64,000 nucleotides of DNA from Prorocentrum cordatum. Lineage: Eukaryota; Sar; Dinophyceae; Prorocentrales; Prorocentraceae. Below, piece after piece: positions 61,226-64,000 of the stretch (its first letter is position 1; each line of letters opens with the position of its first letter). The notes beneath the pieces were generated by a model. The model had not been told where the DNA came from. It did no database searches and saw nothing but the letters and a program-made list of their open reading frames with translations. The stretch is from assembly GCA_963575745.1 (NCBI GenBank), contig CAUYUJ010019900.1, forward strand, positions 95,995-159,994. Reading direction: 5' to 3'. Position numbers and translations under genes: made by a program.

Positions 61226-62039
61226 CAGGATGGTTGGGAAAAGCCCACTCCGGCAAAAAGGACAGACGTGCCGCGACTGGAGAGCTCCACCGCCAGGTGG
61301 CCGCCCACCAGCTTCACGGGCACCCGCTGCAGGCTCGCCGCCGGGCGAAGTTAGCAGGGGCCCACATCGACGCGACACCCGAAGCAGACGACGCCGGACT
61401 GAACATGGGGGCCGCCGCTGACGCCGGGGCGCGCCTGACTGTCGCGGGACCCTCGCGTGCCCCCGGAGGCGCCCAAGCGAGTGTTCGATCAGCGAGGCTC
61501 TTCGTTGCCAGGACGTGAGCCACTGGCTCTGACATCCAACCGCCCAGCCAGAGAGCCAGAAACCTCCGCGACATAATGCAGCGGTCGCCGCCATCGGGCC
61601 CACTTTTTTGATCTGCGGCCCAAAGGACGGTTCCAGAGGGCGGGTCAATCAGGTCGTCTGGGGCACAGAGCCAGATAATTGCGAATCCAGCCGTCACTGT
61701 CGACAGCCGACCGCGCCTGCACATGCACGGAAACGAAAAAAACCATCCGGCCCACGCGAAGATCCGGGATTTCAAATGGGCTCTCCTCGATCGCACTTTT
61801 CTTCGGCGCTCCATCGAGCCAGGCGCCGTCAGTGATGGGGAAGCTCCGCTCGGGCTGGGGAGGCAGGCGCGGCGAGGCACGGCTCGCAGCGCCAAAAAGC
61901 CGAAGAACCGCGAGAAGCCACGCGCAGGCCGTCCGAGGAAGAGGCCCCAGCTGGCAGAGCTTGGTGAGCACTTGCTTGCCCTACTCGAACGGAGAGGGCC
62001 AGCGCGCGGCGCGATGTGCGGCGACCTCAGACACCCTCG
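61226..62039. other. Low-repeat, coding-like but frame-broken stretch
   Basis: Texture like 54-57.7 kb. Open frames on both strands, none recognisable. Possibly the 3' part of the LINE relic separated by the satellite arrays. Confidence 0.3.
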
Positions 62040-62215
62040 AGTAATGAAACAATCATCACGAGAGGTTCTTCCGAATTTTCGGCCTCCGGGGGCCCTCACC
62101 GGGCCTGGGGAGCGTCAAAAAACGATTCGGGATGCAACGCCGGTCATGGGGAACGGGTCGGGACCTCTGGGGGTCGACGTAGTGAAAAAATCATGACGTC
62201 GGGGGTCTGGGACTG
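62040..62215 (+). repeat. Dispersed repeat family D, + orientation
   Basis: ATGAAACAATCATCACGAGA, TTTTCGGCCTCCGGGGGCCC, AACGATTCGGGATGCAACGC, GGTCGGGACCTCTGGGGGTC and GTGAAAAAATCATGACGTCG. Near full length. Confidence 0.7.
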
Positions 62216-64000
62216 GGGCACCTTCCGTCATGGGTCCGCCTGCCAGCGAGGTCGTTCGCGCACGTGCTCCGTGCGTCTCACAAAAGGATCCCTCTTGTGA
62301 TCCTTCTCGGCCACCAGGCGCGACCGGGGTGCCCGTCGCTGCGGTCGAGCACGGTCGCAACTGCTGTGCCAACGCGTGGTGATTCTGCAGTGCAGGGGAG
62401 GCCGCATGTCACCCGCGGCAGCACGGCCTGTGCAGCTGCCTTTCCGGGGCAGGCCACGCCCAACGGAGAGAGGTCAATGCCGGCTGCTCTGCCGACCTAC
62501 CTTGTCAGCGCAGATGGCACAGGAAAGAAGAGTAATACCATGAGCACGCCGCGCGGAAGTGCCCGCGCTGCGAAACCGAGAGGGCTGCTCTGAAAGCTGT
62601 GGCCCCGCTGCCGCACGCCAGACACTCCGGCCTTCTATAGAGGACACCCAGTCCCTTCATCCCCGAGTCGCCCTCGCCGAGGACGAGCTCCCGCGGCCCG
62701 GCCCGTCCCGCGGCCGACTCCAGCGGGCCCCGGCGGCGACGCCAACGCAAAGGCGCCGATGACGCTGGGGCCCGGCGGGCACTCGCGGCCACCGACGGGG
62801 CCTGCCCCCACCAGGCCCACGCCCGCTTCTCGGCAAGGCTGGTTCCGGAGTGCACTATAGCCCAGGCCACCACCTAAACCATTCTGCGCGGGCGGGGCGC
62901 ACGGTCTGGCGCAGTCCGCGCAGAGAGCCGAGAAGCGGGCCGCGCTTCAGGTCGTCGCCGCGGCTGAACGGCCCGCGCGCGTTTTCGCCCATAATCAAGC
63001 TGTCGTTGACGGAGACAAGGGCCTCCTCGGCCCAAACCACAGCCGCGCGTGGGTGCCCTGGCCGACCTCCGGCCGGAGATCAGCCGTATCCTCCAGCCAC
63101 ACCGGACTTGTTCAATGCCCAGAGGGTTGAAAACCATCTGGGTAAGCAAGGCATCAGCGAGTGGCGCATCAGGCCGACTGTCGAGGCTTCCAACCGCCGC
63201 GCAGACGAACGAGTCGCGGCCGGCGCGCGCCTGCACATCGCACCGCAAGGCCTTGTCGACGCTGCCAAGTGGCGACGTAAAGACGCGGCCGTCCTCCGCA
63301 GCACGGCCGTCGCCACTTGCGGCCAGCGCCGTCGAACGCTTCCCCTGCCAGACGCGCCAGACAGAAGAGCAGGCCGTTCCAGGGCTGACGAAGAACAGAC
63401 TTTCACGCCGCTGGCCAAGCTGGCCGCGCGCCTCCAGGCTCACCGGGCGGCCCCGCTCTTCTCGACGGTCAATCGGGGCCTGACTGGATCAGTCACCTCG
63501 ATGATCCTTGGGCAGGACTGCTCGCAGACTTTGACGCCCATGAGCTAGACCCGCTCGTGCTACGAGCCCCCTTCCAACGCTGACGATGGCAACGATCCTG
63601 CTCATTCTCAAAGTCACAGCAGAGACGACCGCGGCGACCGCGAATATCACCGCGACGCGCGCCAACCAAGACTCTCCAACCGGCATGAGGCTGCCACTAC
63701 CACTTCCCGTCACCACCGGGCCATCTCTTCCTCCCACCAGGGTACGGGGAGCAGCGAACGGCCAGGGACTGTCCCTGCCGTCGGAACAGGGCTCGGTGCC
63801 ACGGGAACCCATCGAGCCGACCGTGGGCAACCCCTCGCGCAGCACCTCTCAGCGGACAGCCGGCAGCCAGAGGCGGCGTCGACTCGCCAACCATCTCGCC
63901 CATCCTTCTAGCACATCCATGAGCAATCAGCCCCTCCTGCTAGACAGGTTCCACCGAACAGAAGCCGCCGGGGACGGCCTTCCGACCTGCCGCTGCCTTC
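62216..64000. other. Low-repeat stretch with unassigned frames
   Basis: A + frame is open at 62850-63548 and a minus frame at 62874-63443. The + frame has the better bias in 63100-63300 (RVENHLGKQGISEWRIRP, then PTVEASNRRADER). I recognise no family and no splice signals. Composition matches the LINE-relic stretches, so retroelement debris is the default reading. Confidence 0.3.

Overview
The window looks like nuclear DNA of a GC-rich dinoflagellate; a Prorocentrum-type genome is my best guess, by inference. Evidence: GC-rich third codon positions in exon-like stretches, exons separated by introns of hundreds to thousands of bases, at least one intron that reads GC-AG, a possible decayed spliced-leader relic, dinoflagellate-style tyrosine-recombinase and LINE debris, and a very heavy load of microsatellites. 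No prokaryotic operon, tRNA, rRNA or CRISPR array was seen. A 100-N assembly gap lies at 21401-21500.

Only a few stretches are convincing host genes, all on the + strand. (1) Exons of an unrecognised basic protein at 1-396 and 731-935. (2) A scattered RPN10/PSMD4 gene, the ubiquitin-receptor subunit of the 26S proteasome: an N-terminal exon at 19993-20030, a middle exon at 23729-23884, a C-terminal exon at 24949-25107 and a probable last exon at 25398-25445. The three downstream exons are all phase 0. The exons for most of the VWA domain are not visible. (3) An OSCA/TMEM63-type mechanosensitive channel: a large exon at 40241-41333 joined by a 545-base GC-AG intron to an exon at 41879-42046. 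Several other coding-like islands are listed as low-confidence candidate exons.

The rest is mobile-element debris and repeats. 5590-6700 (-) is a decayed tyrosine recombinase. 27009-28103 (-) is an RNase H-bearing retroelement ORF. 55040-56200 and 57774-57870 (+) look like endonuclease and reverse-transcriptase remnants of one LINE, split by twin arrays of a 99-bp satellite (57945-61100). Many short elements with terminal inverted repeats are present. They include a Tc1/mariner-like MITE with TA duplications (3 copies), a Harbinger-like MITE with a TTA duplication, a 171-bp family (3 copies of identical length), a family whose termini contain CTACAGG and which includes a 1.3-kb member, a fold-back family (4 copies), and a family present at least ten times in both orientations.

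Layout: 0-1 kb gene fragment; 1-5.5 kb degenerate repeats; 5.6-6.7 kb recombinase relic; 6.7-19.4 kb repeats and MITEs; 19.9-25.5 kb RPN10, with a minus-strand 28-residue-repeat pseudogene and the gap between its exons; 26-28 kb MITE, candidate exon and RNase H ORF; 28-40 kb MITEs and satellites; 40.2-42.1 kb channel gene; 42-54 kb repeats with scattered candidate exons; 54-64 kb LINE ruins and the 99-bp arrays. Most long open frames in the window are read-through of simple repeats and are not genes.
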